Source: Candidatus Bipolaricaulota bacterium (GTDB lineage: Bacteria; Bipolaricaulota; Bipolaricaulia; Bipolaricaulales; Bipolaricaulaceae). Taken from it: a DNA stretch of 64,000 nucleotides. A model generated the notes under the pieces. That model saw nothing but the letters and a program-made list of their open reading frames with translations, did not search any database and was not told the DNA's origin. A program made the position numbers and the translations under genes. The stretch lies in contig CAKZSO010000013.1 of the NCBI GenBank assembly GCA_937921255.1, forward strand, positions 1 to 64,000, given 5' to 3'. Below, piece by piece: positions 44,235 through 53,360 of the stretch (position 1 is its first letter; every line of letters begins with the position of its first letter).

Positions 44235-46714
44235 ACCGATTCTTCAAACGCTATCAGAAGACCATCATCTGGGTGCTGGTGATCGGGTTCGTCGCCTCGA
44301 TCGTCGTGGCCGGCGGGCTGAGGTTCTTCTCCCAGCCACCGCGCGGAAGCGCTGAAGAGGTCGTCCTCATCGTCGCTGAGCAGAAGACGACGCGCCAGGA
44401 GTTCGCCCAGGCTTACCGGAGCCTCCTCGACTACTACACCCAGCTCTACGCGATGTACGGGCTGGACTTTGAGGAACTCCTCCGCGGTACCGAAGGAGCG
44501 TACCGTTCGCTCCCCTACCAGGCTCAGGCGGCGGAGGGGATCGTCCGGTCCGTGATCCTCAACCGGGGGGCGCGCGAGCTGCGGGTAACGGTCGCCAAAG
44601 CCGAGGTGGACAAGGCCACAAACGACCGCTACCAGATGATCCTCGTCCAAAACGGGCTCACCGAACGGGACCTTGAACAGTACCTCCGGCTCCAGGGACG
44701 CACCCTCGAGGGCTTCAAGAAGGAACTCGCACGCGAGGAGGAGTCCCGCCTCCGGGAGGAGCGGGTCCGCCAGGTAGCGGTGGGCCCGGTCGAACCGACC
44801 GAGGCCGACCTCATCGCCTACTACAACGCCAACCGGGAGCGTTATCAGAGCGAGCCAGAGAAGGTTCGGGTCGCCCACATCCTCGTCCGCGAGGCCCGGC
44901 TCGCCGACGAGCTTGTGGCCCTGGCTTCCGCACCAGGAGCCGACTTCGCCGCGCTCGCCCGGACCCACTCCCTCGACGAGACGACGCGCCCTACCGGCGG
45001 CGAGACCGAGTGGTTTGGCCTGTTCGATTCGCCGTTCTCGGAGAAGCTCACCGACGTCGTATGGTCGAGCGAGATCGGGCAGGTCAAGCTCGTGGACGAC
45101 GAGGAGGGGTTCCACATCGTGAAGCTCCTCGAGCGCCGCCCCGCCCAGGTCCCCCCGCTGGCCGAGATCCGCGACAAGGTGCGGGCCGACTACGTCCGCG
45201 AGGAGGAGGGCAAGCGCTGGGACAAGTGGTACGCCGTGCGGCGCGAGGGGATCGAGGTCAAGGCCACCGATCCGATCCTCGCGGCAGCGATGGCCTACGA
45301 AACGGACAAGGCCAGGGCCTTGGCCGAGCTCGAGGCCGCCCGTGCCGGCCACACCTCGGATAATCCCTACCTCGCCTACTTCATCGGCCGCCTCCACGAG
45401 GAGCTCCTGACGGCTGCTGCAGCCAAGCGAGGGGAGATCGAAGGCAAACCCGAGCTCACCCCTGCGGACCAGGCCGAGATCGCCCGGCTGAAGAGGGAAG
45501 AGGCGGACCACCACGAGCGCGCGGTGGCGGCCTACCTTGCGTTCATCGAGACGGGGATGGGCGACGACCCGTTCTTCCAGCGCCTGCTTGCCCTCGCCCC
45601 CCAGAGCGCCGAGGCGCGGTACGCGCGCGCGGAGGCCTACCGCCAGGCCGGGAACTGGGTCGCGGCGGAAGGGGAGTACCGGCAGGCGATCGAGCTCCGG
45701 CCGGAGCTTGTGGCCGCCCACATCGGCCGGGGGGACGTCCTGATGGCGATGGAGCTCTACCGCGCGGCCGCCGAGGCGTACCAGACCGCCCTCGGCCTCC
45801 AGCCGGGAAACCTCGCGCTCAGCCTAAAGCTCGCCACCGCCTACGTGCGCGACAACCAACCCGCCCTCGCCGAGCCGCTGCTCCAGGAGGTCCTCGCCCG
45901 CGAGCCCAACAACGCCACCGCGCTCCTTCTCCAGGGCGACATCCTCCTTGGGCAAGGGGACATGAGCGGGGCCATCTCTCGCTACGACCTCGCGTACCGA
46001 CGCGGGCTGTCCGCGGATGCCCTCCTCAAGCTGGCGGGAGCGTACCTCGCCTCCGGCCAAGTCGCGGAGGCGAAGAAGAGGTACGAGGACGCCGTCCGCG
46101 TGTTCCCGTACCGAAGCGAGGGCTACCTCGGGCTGGGCGACGTGCACGCCCGTGAGGGAAACAAGGACCGAGCGCTCGCCTCGTACCGTCAGGCCCTGCA
46201 GCGCGCGGTGGCTGTCTCGCTCAAGGAGTCCATCGCCCGCAAGATCGTGGAGCTCGATCCGACCGATCTTCGGACCCGCTACCTCCTCGCCGGCTACTTC
46301 CGCGAACAGTACAAGTACGACGGGGCGATCTCCCAGTACGAGGCAATCCTCGCCCTCTCCCCAGGAAACCTCGACGCTTTGGTCGGCCTCGGGGACTGCT
46401 ACCTGGCCAAGGTCCAGTACGACCGGGCCCTCGACTACTACCGGCAGGCGCTGGCCGCGGCCACGACGGCCCAGCAGAAGGTCCCAATCTATTCCCAGAT
46501 GGTGAAGGTCGAGGAGAGCCGCGCGGGAGCAGGGGGCCCACTCGGCCCCCTGGGGCTCGAGTTCCTCTGGCAGCGCGCCCAGCTGTACGCTGAGCTCGTG
46601 CGCTACCAGGAGGGGGTCACCGACCTCAAGAGGATCCAGGCCGCGGATCCCACGTTCCGCGCCGCGGAGGTGGCCGCGCTCCTCGAGCGACTCACGCTGA
46701 CCCAGACCCGATGA
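44231..46714 (+). CDS. PpiD/SurA-like peptidyl-prolyl isomerase fused to TPR array
   Basis: An 827-residue membrane-anchored periplasmic protein. A single helix (13-32) anchors it; a SurA_N-like helical domain (40-180) follows; then a parvulin PPIase domain (about 210-310, VRVAHILVRE and GGETEWFG). From about 370 to the end is a long series of tetratricopeptide repeats (AEARYARAEAYRQAGNWVAA and similar). It probably folds or tethers envelope proteins, with the TPRs recruiting partners. The ATG overlaps the AtpZ-like stop and its stop overlaps mazG, both ATGA. Confidence 0.85.
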   Translation: MNRFFKRYQKTIIWVLVIGFVASIVVAGGLRFFSQPPRGSAEEVVLIVAEQKTTRQEFAQAYRSLLDYYTQLYAMYGLDFEELLRGTEGAYRSLPYQAQAAEGIVRSVILNRGARELRVTVAKAEVDKATNDRYQMILVQNGLTERDLEQYLRLQGRTLEGFKKELAREEESRLREERVRQVAVGPVEPTEADLIAYYNANRERYQSEPEKVRVAHILVREARLADELVALASAPGADFAALARTHSLDETTRPTGGETEWFGLFDSPFSEKLTDVVWSSEIGQVKLVDDEEGFHIVKLLERRPAQVPPLAEIRDKVRADYVREEEGKRWDKWYAVRREGIEVKATDPILAAAMAYETDKARALAELEAARAGHTSDNPYLAYFIGRLHEELLTAAAAKRGEIEGKPELTPADQAEIARLKREEADHHERAVAAYLAFIETGMGDDPFFQRLLALAPQSAEARYARAEAYRQAGNWVAAEGEYRQAIELRPELVAAHIGRGDVLMAMELYRAAAEAYQTALGLQPGNLALSLKLATAYVRDNQPALAEPLLQEVLAREPNNATALLLQGDILLGQGDMSGAISRYDLAYRRGLSADALLKLAGAYLASGQVAEAKKRYEDAVRVFPYRSEGYLGLGDVHAREGNKDRALASYRQALQRAVAVSLKESIARKIVELDPTDLRTRYLLAGYFREQYKYDGAISQYEAILALSPGNLDALVGLGDCYLAKVQYDRALDYYRQALAAATTAQQKVPIYSQMVKVEESRAGAGGPLGPLGLEFLWQRAQLYAELVRYQEGVTDLKRIQAADPTFRAAEVAALLERLTLTQTR

Positions 46715-47337
46715 GCGAGGCCCGCGATCCAGCCACGGCTCTGCGCGATCTGGTCGAGGTGGTCGCCCGATTGCGGGGGCCCGAGGGATGCCCGTGGGAC
46801 CGCGCCCAGACGCACCGCTCCCTCATCCCCTACCTTCTGGAAGAGGCGTACGAGGCCGCGGCGGCGGTGAGCGATGGTTCGACCGAGGAGATCAGGGACG
46901 AGCTGGGGGATGTCCTCCTCCAAGTCCTCCTCCACTCCCAGATCGAAGCCGAGGCCGGCCACTTCGGGATCGGGGAGGTGGCCGATACGCTTCGGGACAA
47001 GCTCGTGCGGCGCCATCCCCACGTGTTCGGCGGGGGCCAGGCGGGCGCGGCCGATGAGGTCCGGCTTAGGTGGGAGGAGATCAAGGACCACGAGGGACGC
47101 CCCACCCGCAACCCAAGGATCCCCGCGCTCATTAGGGCCGTGAAGTTTGTGGAGATCGAGCAAGCCGCGGGCCGACCGGTTGCCGTGGGGACGTGGATCC
47201 GCCTCCCCGACGGCGCGCCGCCCACGGAGCGGGCGATCGGGGAGATCCTCCTCGAGGTGGTCGCCTTGGCCCGCAGGCACGGCCTGGACGCCGAGCTCGC
47301 GCTTGAGAAGCGCCTTGCGGGGGAGGGCGATGGGTGA
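46711..47337 (+). CDS. mazG: MazG nucleotide pyrophosphohydrolase
   Basis: A 208-residue NTP pyrophosphohydrolase. The first domain is clear: RLRGPEGCPWDRAQTH, then LLEEAYEAAAAV and ELGDVLLQVLLHSQ with the metal-binding acidic residues. It is shorter than E. coli MazG (263) and its second domain is reduced. MazG removes aberrant or excess nucleotides. ATGA overlap with the upstream gene; 8-nt overlap with the next. Confidence 0.9.
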   Translation: MSEARDPATALRDLVEVVARLRGPEGCPWDRAQTHRSLIPYLLEEAYEAAAAVSDGSTEEIRDELGDVLLQVLLHSQIEAEAGHFGIGEVADTLRDKLVRRHPHVFGGGQAGAADEVRLRWEEIKDHEGRPTRNPRIPALIRAVKFVEIEQAAGRPVAVGTWIRLPDGAPPTERAIGEILLEVVALARRHGLDAELALEKRLAGEGDG

Positions 47338-47602
47338 CCGGTTCGCCCCTCTGCGCTCCCTTCCCCGACCGCTGGATGCCATCACCGCGTGGGTGGAGTT
47401 GGACCCCGAGGCGATCCACTTCCTGGACGCCGTGTTTTCGGCCGGAGAGGGACTCGCCAACGTGCGAAGAGAGTACCGCGACGACGGGGCGCGGCGGTGG
47501 TTCAAGCTGTTCATCGCCCCAGGGTGCGTCGAGGAGGTCCGGGGTACGCTCGCCCGCGTGGCCCACTACGTCCCGGTAGGGGAGATGCAGGTCGAGCCGT
47601 GA
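47330..47602 (+). CDS. DUF4911-like small protein
   Basis: A 90-residue protein whose core (WVELDPEAIHFLDAVFSAGEGLANVRR, then FIAPGCVEEVRGTLARVA) resembles the DUF4911 family of thermophilic and anaerobic bacteria. Its function is unknown. The ATG at 47330 follows GGGGAGGG and overlaps mazG by 8 nt. The stop overlaps the GTG of yqeG (GTGA). Confidence 0.65.
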   Translation: MGDRFAPLRSLPRPLDAITAWVELDPEAIHFLDAVFSAGEGLANVRREYRDDGARRWFKLFIAPGCVEEVRGTLARVAHYVPVGEMQVEP

Positions 47603-48117
47603 GGGGGATTCGCCCGCACTACGTGGCCCGCTCGGTCTACGACGTAGATTACGACTCTCTCCTTCAGGACGGAGTCGAGGCGATCGTGTACGACCTTGAG
47701 AACACCCTGTGCCGATGGCGGGTTTGGGAGCTCGATCCCCCCGTGTGGGCCCTGCTCCGTCGCTTGGAGGCCCAGGGGGTGGGGCTCGCCGTGCTCACGA
47801 ACGCCTCCCTTCCTCGTTCCCATACCCTAACCCAGACGCTCGCAGAGCGCGGGATCGTGGTGTTCGGCTCAGCCCGCAAGCCTCTGCCGGGAGGGTTCCG
47901 GGCTGTTCTCGCCCGCCTCCGCGTTCCCCCCCACCGGGCGGCGATGGTGGGCGACCAGCTCCTCACCGACGTCCTCGGCGGCCGCTGGGCGGGGATGGTC
48001 ACCGTGCTCGTCGACCCGCTGAGCGCGGAAGAGTCGGCGTTCACGAAGCTCAACCGGCAGATCGAGCGCCTCCTCGGGAGGCCATCCCCGTCGCGCTTCC
48101 TGTTCAGGAGCGGGTGA
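47599..48117 (+). CDS. yqeG: YqeG-family HAD phosphatase
   Basis: A 172-residue HAD IIIA phosphatase, related to YqeG and mitochondrial Gep4, which act on phosphatidylglycerophosphate. The first motif reads YDLENTLCRW, so the nucleophile Asp is kept but the second acidic residue is Glu rather than the usual Asp. Motif IV is GDQLLTDVLGG. GTG start overlapping the upstream stop; the stop shares one base with the rnc ATG. Confidence 0.82.
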   Translation: MRGIRPHYVARSVYDVDYDSLLQDGVEAIVYDLENTLCRWRVWELDPPVWALLRRLEAQGVGLAVLTNASLPRSHTLTQTLAERGIVVFGSARKPLPGGFRAVLARLRVPPHRAAMVGDQLLTDVLGGRWAGMVTVLVDPLSAEESAFTKLNRQIERLLGRPSPSRFLFRSG

Positions 48118-48815
48118 TGGCGAACGCGAGGGAAGCCCATCCTCCCCTGGCCGCCCTCCTCTCCCAGGTCGGGCTCGAGGTCCCCACAGACCTGCTGCGC
48201 CTTGCCCTCACCCACGACTCGTACGCCCACGAACACGGAGGGGAGAGCAACGAGCGCCTTGAGTTTCTCGGGGATGCCGTCCTCGACCTCGCGGTCGCCG
48301 ACATCCTCTTCCACCGCTTCCCCGATCGGGATGAGGGCGAACTGTCCAAACTGCGGGCGGTGGCCGTGTCCCAACCCGTACTGGCCGAGGTCGCGGCCGG
48401 GCTCGCCCTGGGGGAACTCCTCCTCCTCGGCCGGGGCGCGGACGAGGGCGGGGCGCGAACGCGGCCCTCGGTTCTCGCCTCGGCACTCGAAGCCGTGGTT
48501 GGGGCGGTCTACCTCCACCACGGCTACCGGGCGACCCGCGCCCTTGCCGAGGCCCTCCTCGGGCCTCAGCTTGTCGCCGCGGGCGCGCACCCGCCCGACT
48601 ACAAGTCGCTCCTCCAGGAGCTCGGCCAGGCCAAGTTCGGGACTCTCCCCCAGTACGAGGTCATCGCCACCGAGGGGCCGGAGCACAAGAAGGTGTTCGC
48701 GGTCCGGGTCTCCCTCCCCGCCGGCGAGGCGGTCGGACGCGGCCGGTCGAAGAAAGAGGCCGAAGGGGCGGCGGCGAAGCGCCTCTATCTGCAGCTGGGA
48801 GAGGCTGCGAACTGA
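48117..48815 (+). CDS. rnc: Ribonuclease III
   Basis: A 232-residue double-strand RNA endonuclease. The signature NERLEFLGDAVLD (45-57) and a C-terminal double-stranded RNA-binding domain (YKSLLQELGQAKFG, SKKEAEGAAAKRLY) are present. In the second metal motif, usually ADxxEA, the text is ASALEA, so the Asp is Ser while the Glu is kept. Last gene of the rimP-to-rnc run. The gap 48816-48952 holds nothing recognised. Confidence 0.92.
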   Translation: MANAREAHPPLAALLSQVGLEVPTDLLRLALTHDSYAHEHGGESNERLEFLGDAVLDLAVADILFHRFPDRDEGELSKLRAVAVSQPVLAEVAAGLALGELLLLGRGADEGGARTRPSVLASALEAVVGAVYLHHGYRATRALAEALLGPQLVAAGAHPPDYKSLLQELGQAKFGTLPQYEVIATEGPEHKKVFAVRVSLPAGEAVGRGRSKKEAEGAAAKRLYLQLGEAAN

Positions 48816-48952
48816 GCTGTTGATCCCCGTCCACCCTCATCGTATCCTTCCCCGACGCCGATCATGCGACGAACGGACACGGCAGCGAATCCCGCGCACC
48901 CCCGCCCTTCCCCCTCCAAGGACCTACCAGCCTTTCCCCAACCGAGGCCCTC

Positions 48953-50227
48953 GTGACGCCCGCCCTCACGTCGTTCGTCGTCCTCGGGGTGACCCTCCTC
49001 TTCTATGTGACTGAGTGGATCCCGCTCGGGGTCACCGCGGTCGGGGCGTGTGTGGCGATGGCCCTGCTTGGGGTGGTCCCCTTCCCCGTGGCGTTCGGCG
49101 GGTTCGCCTCCGACGTCGTGTTCCTCGTTGGGGGGATGGTCGTGGTCGGCGCGGCCCTGGCCGAGACCGGAGCGTCGCAGCTCGTGGGGGAGTTCCTCCT
49201 CCGCCGGGGGGGAGGGAGCGAGCGCAAGCTCCTCGTGGTGGCGATCCTCGCCGCAGCGGTCCTTTCAGCCTTCCTGAACAACACGAGCGTCACCGCGATG
49301 TTCATCCCGGTGATCCTAGGGATGACCGCCTCCTCGGGCGGGCGGATCCGGCCAGGAAACGTCCTGATGCTGATCGCTTTCGCCACAAGCGCCGGCGGGA
49401 TGCTGACCCTCGTCGGATCCACCCCCCCGCTCATCGTCCAAGGGGTCCTGCAGGGTGCTGGGTTTCGCCCGTTTGGGTTCTTCGAGTTCGCCTGGATCGG
49501 GTTACCGGTCCTCCTCTCCCTCCTCGGGTACGCCCTTCTGTTCGGGTACCCCATGACACAGCGGGTGATGGGCCGGCGGCAGGCGGGAGTCTGCCCCGCG
49601 TGGGCCGGGGGAAGCGAGTCCTCGCGCCCGCGAAGCAAGGGCAAGATCGCGCTCGCCTCCGGGGTGATGCTCCTCTGCGTGGCCCTGTTCGCAAGCGAAG
49701 CGATCCCTCCTGGACTCACGGCGATGCTCGGGGCCGTCCTCGTCATCGTCACCGGGTGCATCTCGGACAAGGAAACCTATCGGCAGATGGACTGGAACAC
49801 GGTATTCGTCCTCGCCGGTTCGATGGGGATCGCGGCCGCCCTCGACAAGAGCGGAGGGGGAAAGCTCCTCGCAGACCTCGTCCTCCAGTCCCTGGGGCCC
49901 TCCGTGTCCCCGTTCACCGTGCTCGCTGCCCTGAGCGGGCTCGGGCTCGCCCTGACTCAGGTCACGTCGAACACCGCCGCCACGGCGCTGCTCGCCCCGA
50001 TCGCCCTCTCCTTGAGCCAGCAGATGGGGGTGTCCCCGTACCCGATGATGATGGCCCTCGCCACCGCGTGCGCTGCGGCGTTCGCAACACCGGTCGCCAC
50101 GCCTCCCAACACCCTCGTCCTCGTCGCCGGGTACCGGTTCACCGACTACGTCCTCGTGGGGGGGCTCCTCACCCTTCTCTCGTACGGGTTCGTCCTCCTT
50201 CTCGTCCCCTTGATCTGGCCGTTCTAA
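48953..50227 (+). CDS. SLC13/DASS-type anion transporter
   Basis: A 424-residue inner-membrane transporter with about ten helices in two repeats. Each repeat carries an Asn-Thr motif (LNNTSVTAMFIP and TSNTAATALLAP), the Na+/substrate site of the divalent-anion/sodium symporters. Substrates in the family include dicarboxylates, sulfate and citrate; phosphate or arsenite relatives cannot be excluded. It starts at GTG with only a weak GAGG upstream. Confidence 0.82.
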   Translation: MTPALTSFVVLGVTLLFYVTEWIPLGVTAVGACVAMALLGVVPFPVAFGGFASDVVFLVGGMVVVGAALAETGASQLVGEFLLRRGGGSERKLLVVAILAAAVLSAFLNNTSVTAMFIPVILGMTASSGGRIRPGNVLMLIAFATSAGGMLTLVGSTPPLIVQGVLQGAGFRPFGFFEFAWIGLPVLLSLLGYALLFGYPMTQRVMGRRQAGVCPAWAGGSESSRPRSKGKIALASGVMLLCVALFASEAIPPGLTAMLGAVLVIVTGCISDKETYRQMDWNTVFVLAGSMGIAAALDKSGGGKLLADLVLQSLGPSVSPFTVLAALSGLGLALTQVTSNTAATALLAPIALSLSQQMGVSPYPMMMALATACAAAFATPVATPPNTLVLVAGYRFTDYVLVGGLLTLLSYGFVLLLVPLIWPF

Positions 50228-50276
50228 CCCTCGCCCTAGCGGCACGGTATCATCGGGTCGAGCCAAGGAGGCGATC

Positions 50277-52427
50277 ATGCGCAGACTCATGGTGTTCGCG
50301 GTTGTCCTGACCCTAGGCGTAGGTGCGTTAGGACAGATCGAGGAGTACCGCGACCTTTCGTACGGGAACAAGCCGTTCAACCCCACGGACACGGGCCTCG
50401 TCATGCGGGCCCTCCTCCGCGACAACGATGCCGGGGACCGCGACCCCGTGTACTTCACCCGTATCCAGATCGACAACCTGGGGACGGCCACCGCGGCGGA
50501 GATCGAGTGGGTCGAGCTACGGTTCGAGATTGCTGGCCAGAAGACGGTGTTCGGCCGCTGGGCCGGGTTCCCCATCACCGAGGTCCTCCTCTCCCGCCCC
50601 GCCGAGGAGCGGATGCTCCCCGATGACGGGGAGCTCTGGCTGGAGATCTGGGTCAAGGTGACCGACCGCATCGTTCACGGGCGGACGATCCAGCCCCGAA
50701 TTCGGCTGTGGTGGTCGGAGGGAAAAGAGGGCGGGACGATCGAGCTCACGGACGGCGTCCCGGAGACGTTCGTGGTCGAGGGAAGTTTCGCCGCCCAGGG
50801 CCTCCCCGGTCCCGAGGGAGGCGTCCTCAACCCCGGGGACGTGTTCCTCGTGGCCGAGGCCGAGGTGTGGGACACCGAGGACGTGAACACCCACCAGCTC
50901 TTCGTGACCGCCGTGCGCGTGGACGGACCACGCGACCTCATCTGGACCGTGGACATCAACAATGGAGTAACGCGGATCGAGGTCCCGGCCGGGGTTGACG
51001 TGACGCTCCCCGAACCAGCGTTCGTCGCCTACGACACCTTCGACGAGATCCGCCCCGGATCGGTGAAGGTGTTCGTCACTGTCCCCCCGACGTTCCTCCC
51101 CAAGGACCCGGTGACCGTTGCTCCCACGTGGCGGATCACGGTCCGCGAGGGGCGAGCGGGTCCCCAGGAACAGACGTTCACCTTCAGCGATCCCATCCCG
51201 GACCGGGTCGTTGCCGCGGGATTCGAAGAGGTTGTGGTGAGTGTTCCCGACGGGGGACGGGTGTTCACGGCCGTCCCAGCCTCCCTCACCTACTCCACCC
51301 TCACCCTCACCGACAGGGACCGCAACCACACCCCGATTCGGGTCGACCACCTCGAGCTCGTCCCCAAGGGGACCGTCTCGTCCCAGATCATCGGGGTGGA
51401 GCTGGCCGACACCCGCGGGAACTTCCTCGGGATCGGGACTGGGCTTGGGAAGTTCGACCTCGTGGCTCCCGACGGGAAGCCCATCCTTGTCGAGGACGAG
51501 GGCACCTTTGCCCTGGCCACGACGCTTTCTCTTGGCGGGAAGATGCCCCTCGGGGGGAGCCTCCTCCTCGCCCACCGGGTGAAGGTCGAGGAGAAGCTCC
51601 CGCGGGAGTACCTCGCCCGCCCCGGAGCGCTCACCCAGTTCTCGGGGGTTCAGGAGGTGGTCCCCCCCAAGGCGATCTTCTTCGGGCAGCCCAAGATCGC
51701 CCTCAAGGCTGACGGCTCCCGGGTCGAGATCTCGACGGACGGGGAGACGGTGGGCACGTTCCAGGGGGTCCTCAAGTACACCCCCACCGCGCCCCTCAAG
51801 CTCGAGGAGGTGTCGCTCCGGCTCGTGGCCGAGAGCCCGTACCGGATCGTAGAGGAGAAGCTCGACCGGGAGAAGGGCGAGCTTTCGTTCAAGGTTGAGG
51901 CGTCACGGGCCCAAGCCCGGGCCGGAAAACTCGTCACGGTCCAGGTGGTCGTGGGCCGCGTCGGGGACCCGCAGGTCGAGGTGGCGGTGGAACTGCGGAA
52001 CGTAAAGCTGATTGACTGGGCCGGGATCGAGCTCCCGTTCACTCTCAGCCCAAGCCGAGCCACGGTGACCTTGGCCGCGGTCCGGCTATCCCTGTCTGCA
52101 TCCCGTGGTGTGGTCCAACTCTCGGCCAACAGCCCGGTGGTGGGAGAACTGGCGGGCGTGCTGCGTTACGCGGCGCCGGCCGTGTACGGATCGATCACGG
52201 CTGCCAAACCGTACCGGGTGGCGACGGTCGACCCCAAACCGGGAGCGGTCACGTTCCGGATCGGACTCATGTCGGGAGAGGCACCCGCCGCGGCGATCGT
52301 GTTCACCGCGAACTTCACAGCGGCAACCAGCGCCCAGGTCACGCTCGAGGTGACCGAGCTCCTCGACCAAGCAGGAAGGCCGTTCCCGTACGTCCTTCCG
52401 CTCGACAAAGTGGAGGTGGGTCCGTAG
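50277..52427 (+). CDS. Large secreted protein with cohesin-like repeats
   Basis: A 716-residue exported protein. The signal peptide is MRRLMVFAVVLTLGVGALGQ. The remainder is rich in beta strands. Two C-terminal units, about 480-600 and 600-716, share a pattern: AxAGKLVTVQVVVGR...VAVELRNVKLIDWAGIELPF and AAIVFTANF...VTLEVTELLDQAGRPFPY. It resembles cohesin-type beta sandwiches, though no dockerin is seen. No enzymatic motif is recognised. ATG after AAGGAG. The gene stands alone between a transporter and tRNA-Glu. Confidence 0.6.
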   Translation: MRRLMVFAVVLTLGVGALGQIEEYRDLSYGNKPFNPTDTGLVMRALLRDNDAGDRDPVYFTRIQIDNLGTATAAEIEWVELRFEIAGQKTVFGRWAGFPITEVLLSRPAEERMLPDDGELWLEIWVKVTDRIVHGRTIQPRIRLWWSEGKEGGTIELTDGVPETFVVEGSFAAQGLPGPEGGVLNPGDVFLVAEAEVWDTEDVNTHQLFVTAVRVDGPRDLIWTVDINNGVTRIEVPAGVDVTLPEPAFVAYDTFDEIRPGSVKVFVTVPPTFLPKDPVTVAPTWRITVREGRAGPQEQTFTFSDPIPDRVVAAGFEEVVVSVPDGGRVFTAVPASLTYSTLTLTDRDRNHTPIRVDHLELVPKGTVSSQIIGVELADTRGNFLGIGTGLGKFDLVAPDGKPILVEDEGTFALATTLSLGGKMPLGGSLLLAHRVKVEEKLPREYLARPGALTQFSGVQEVVPPKAIFFGQPKIALKADGSRVEISTDGETVGTFQGVLKYTPTAPLKLEEVSLRLVAESPYRIVEEKLDREKGELSFKVEASRAQARAGKLVTVQVVVGRVGDPQVEVAVELRNVKLIDWAGIELPFTLSPSRATVTLAAVRLSLSASRGVVQLSANSPVVGELAGVLRYAAPAVYGSITAAKPYRVATVDPKPGAVTFRIGLMSGEAPAAAIVFTANFTAATSAQVTLEVTELLDQAGRPFPYVLPLDKVEVGP

Positions 52428-52433
52428 CGGACC

Positions 52434-52439
52434 TATAAT
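52434..52439 (+). promoter_or_regulatory. -10 of tRNA-Glu
   Basis: A perfect TATAAT ends 8 nt before the tRNA 5' end (52448). The -35 position is weak (TGGAGG), overlapping the end of the preceding coding region. Confidence 0.5.
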
Positions 52440-52447
52440 TGAAGGTG

Positions 52448-52520
52448 GGTCCCATCGTCTAGGGGTCTAGGATACCGGGCTCTCATCCCGGAGACAGGGG
52501 TTCGAATCCCCTTGGGACCA
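52448..52520 (+). tRNA. tRNA-Glu (anticodon CTC)
   Basis: A 73-nt tRNA to the discriminator base. The acceptor GGTCCCA pairs with TGGGACC. The anticodon arm CCGGG-CTCTCAT-CCCGG carries CTC, reading GAG. The T arm has GGTTCGAATCC. The genome continues CAG after the discriminator A, so CCA is not encoded. Confidence 0.95.
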
Positions 52521-52579
52521 CAGATGGCGCGAGCTCCCCGTCGCGCGTTCGATAGAGTGCTGTTCTGATCGTGCGCGGC

Positions 52580-52607
52580 TTGAAACGGAGCCCCTTCAGG
52601 ATAGTAT
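52580..52607 (+). promoter_or_regulatory. birA operon promoter, probably leaderless
   Basis: TTGAAA (52580-52585) and TAGTAT (52602-52607) are separated by 16 nt. The -10 ends 9 nt before the birA ATG (52617) and no Shine-Dalgarno is present. Confidence 0.55.
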
Positions 52608-52616
52608 CGCGTTGCG

Positions 52617-53360
52617 ATGTCGGTTGGCTTGCCCCTTCCTCCTGTGCCCACCCTCGTCTGGTTGGATGAGGTGGACTCAACCCACCGCTACGCCCTTGAT
52701 CGGTTCGCGCTCTTTCCCCACGGCCTGGTCGTGGCGGCGAGGCGCCAACGCGCGGGGCGAGGCCGCCTCGGCCGCCGGTGGCACTCCCCGCCGGGAAACG
52801 TCTGCCTGACGGCGGTGGCCAAACCTCCGCACGTCTCCCCAACGGACGAGCTGGCGGGGGGCCTCACCCTCGCGATGGCCGTTTCCGCCTGTGAGGTACT
52901 TGAGAAGAGGGCAATCGAACCCTCGCTCAAATGGCCCAACGACGTGTGCGTGGGGCGGGAGAAGATCGCGGGGGTTCTCGCCCAAGCCGTGTGGGAGGGG
53001 AACCGGTTCGCTGGAGCTGCAGTCAGCTTAGGACTCAACGTGAATATGGACCTCCGGGAGATCACGGCGATTGGCCGGCCGGCGACCTCGCTCCGAGTGC
53101 TGACGGGCAGAGACCACGATCCCGACGAAATCGCACGCCTCGTGGCCACCCGGTTTCTCGAGTGGATCGGGGTCAAGGACCCGTCCCTCCTACGGGGGGC
53201 GGTCATCCGCAGGTCGCAGTACCTCGGGACCACCGTCTCGGTCCGCACTGGGTGCCGCGAGGTCACAGGTCGGGCGCTTGCGCTCGACCGATCGTTCGCG
53301 CTCGTCGTGGCGGACCAAGAGGGGCGGGAGCACACGGTTCAGGTCGGTGACGTGACGTGA
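52617..53360 (+). CDS. birA: Biotin-protein ligase, class I
   Basis: A 247-residue biotin-[carboxyl-carrier] ligase without an N-terminal DNA-binding domain. Motifs: EVDSTHRYA, RQRAGRGRLGRRW (biotinyl-AMP loop) and KWPNDVCV, with a C-terminal SH3-like domain. It heads an operon with oadG, oadA and oadB, so it probably biotinylates the C-terminal lysine of that decarboxylase. The start is leaderless-like. Confidence 0.93.
   Translation: MSVGLPLPPVPTLVWLDEVDSTHRYALDRFALFPHGLVVAARRQRAGRGRLGRRWHSPPGNVCLTAVAKPPHVSPTDELAGGLTLAMAVSACEVLEKRAIEPSLKWPNDVCVGREKIAGVLAQAVWEGNRFAGAAVSLGLNVNMDLREITAIGRPATSLRVLTGRDHDPDEIARLVATRFLEWIGVKDPSLLRGAVIRRSQYLGTTVSVRTGCREVTGRALALDRSFALVVADQEGREHTVQVGDVT

Noticed and set aside
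43901..45721. 606-codon minus-strand frame
   Set aside because: Antisense to the PPIase-TPR gene; no recognisable protein features.
48816..48952. Small gene or RNA between rnc and the anion transporter
   Set aside because: No frame with a start signal and no stable structure seen in the 137 nt.
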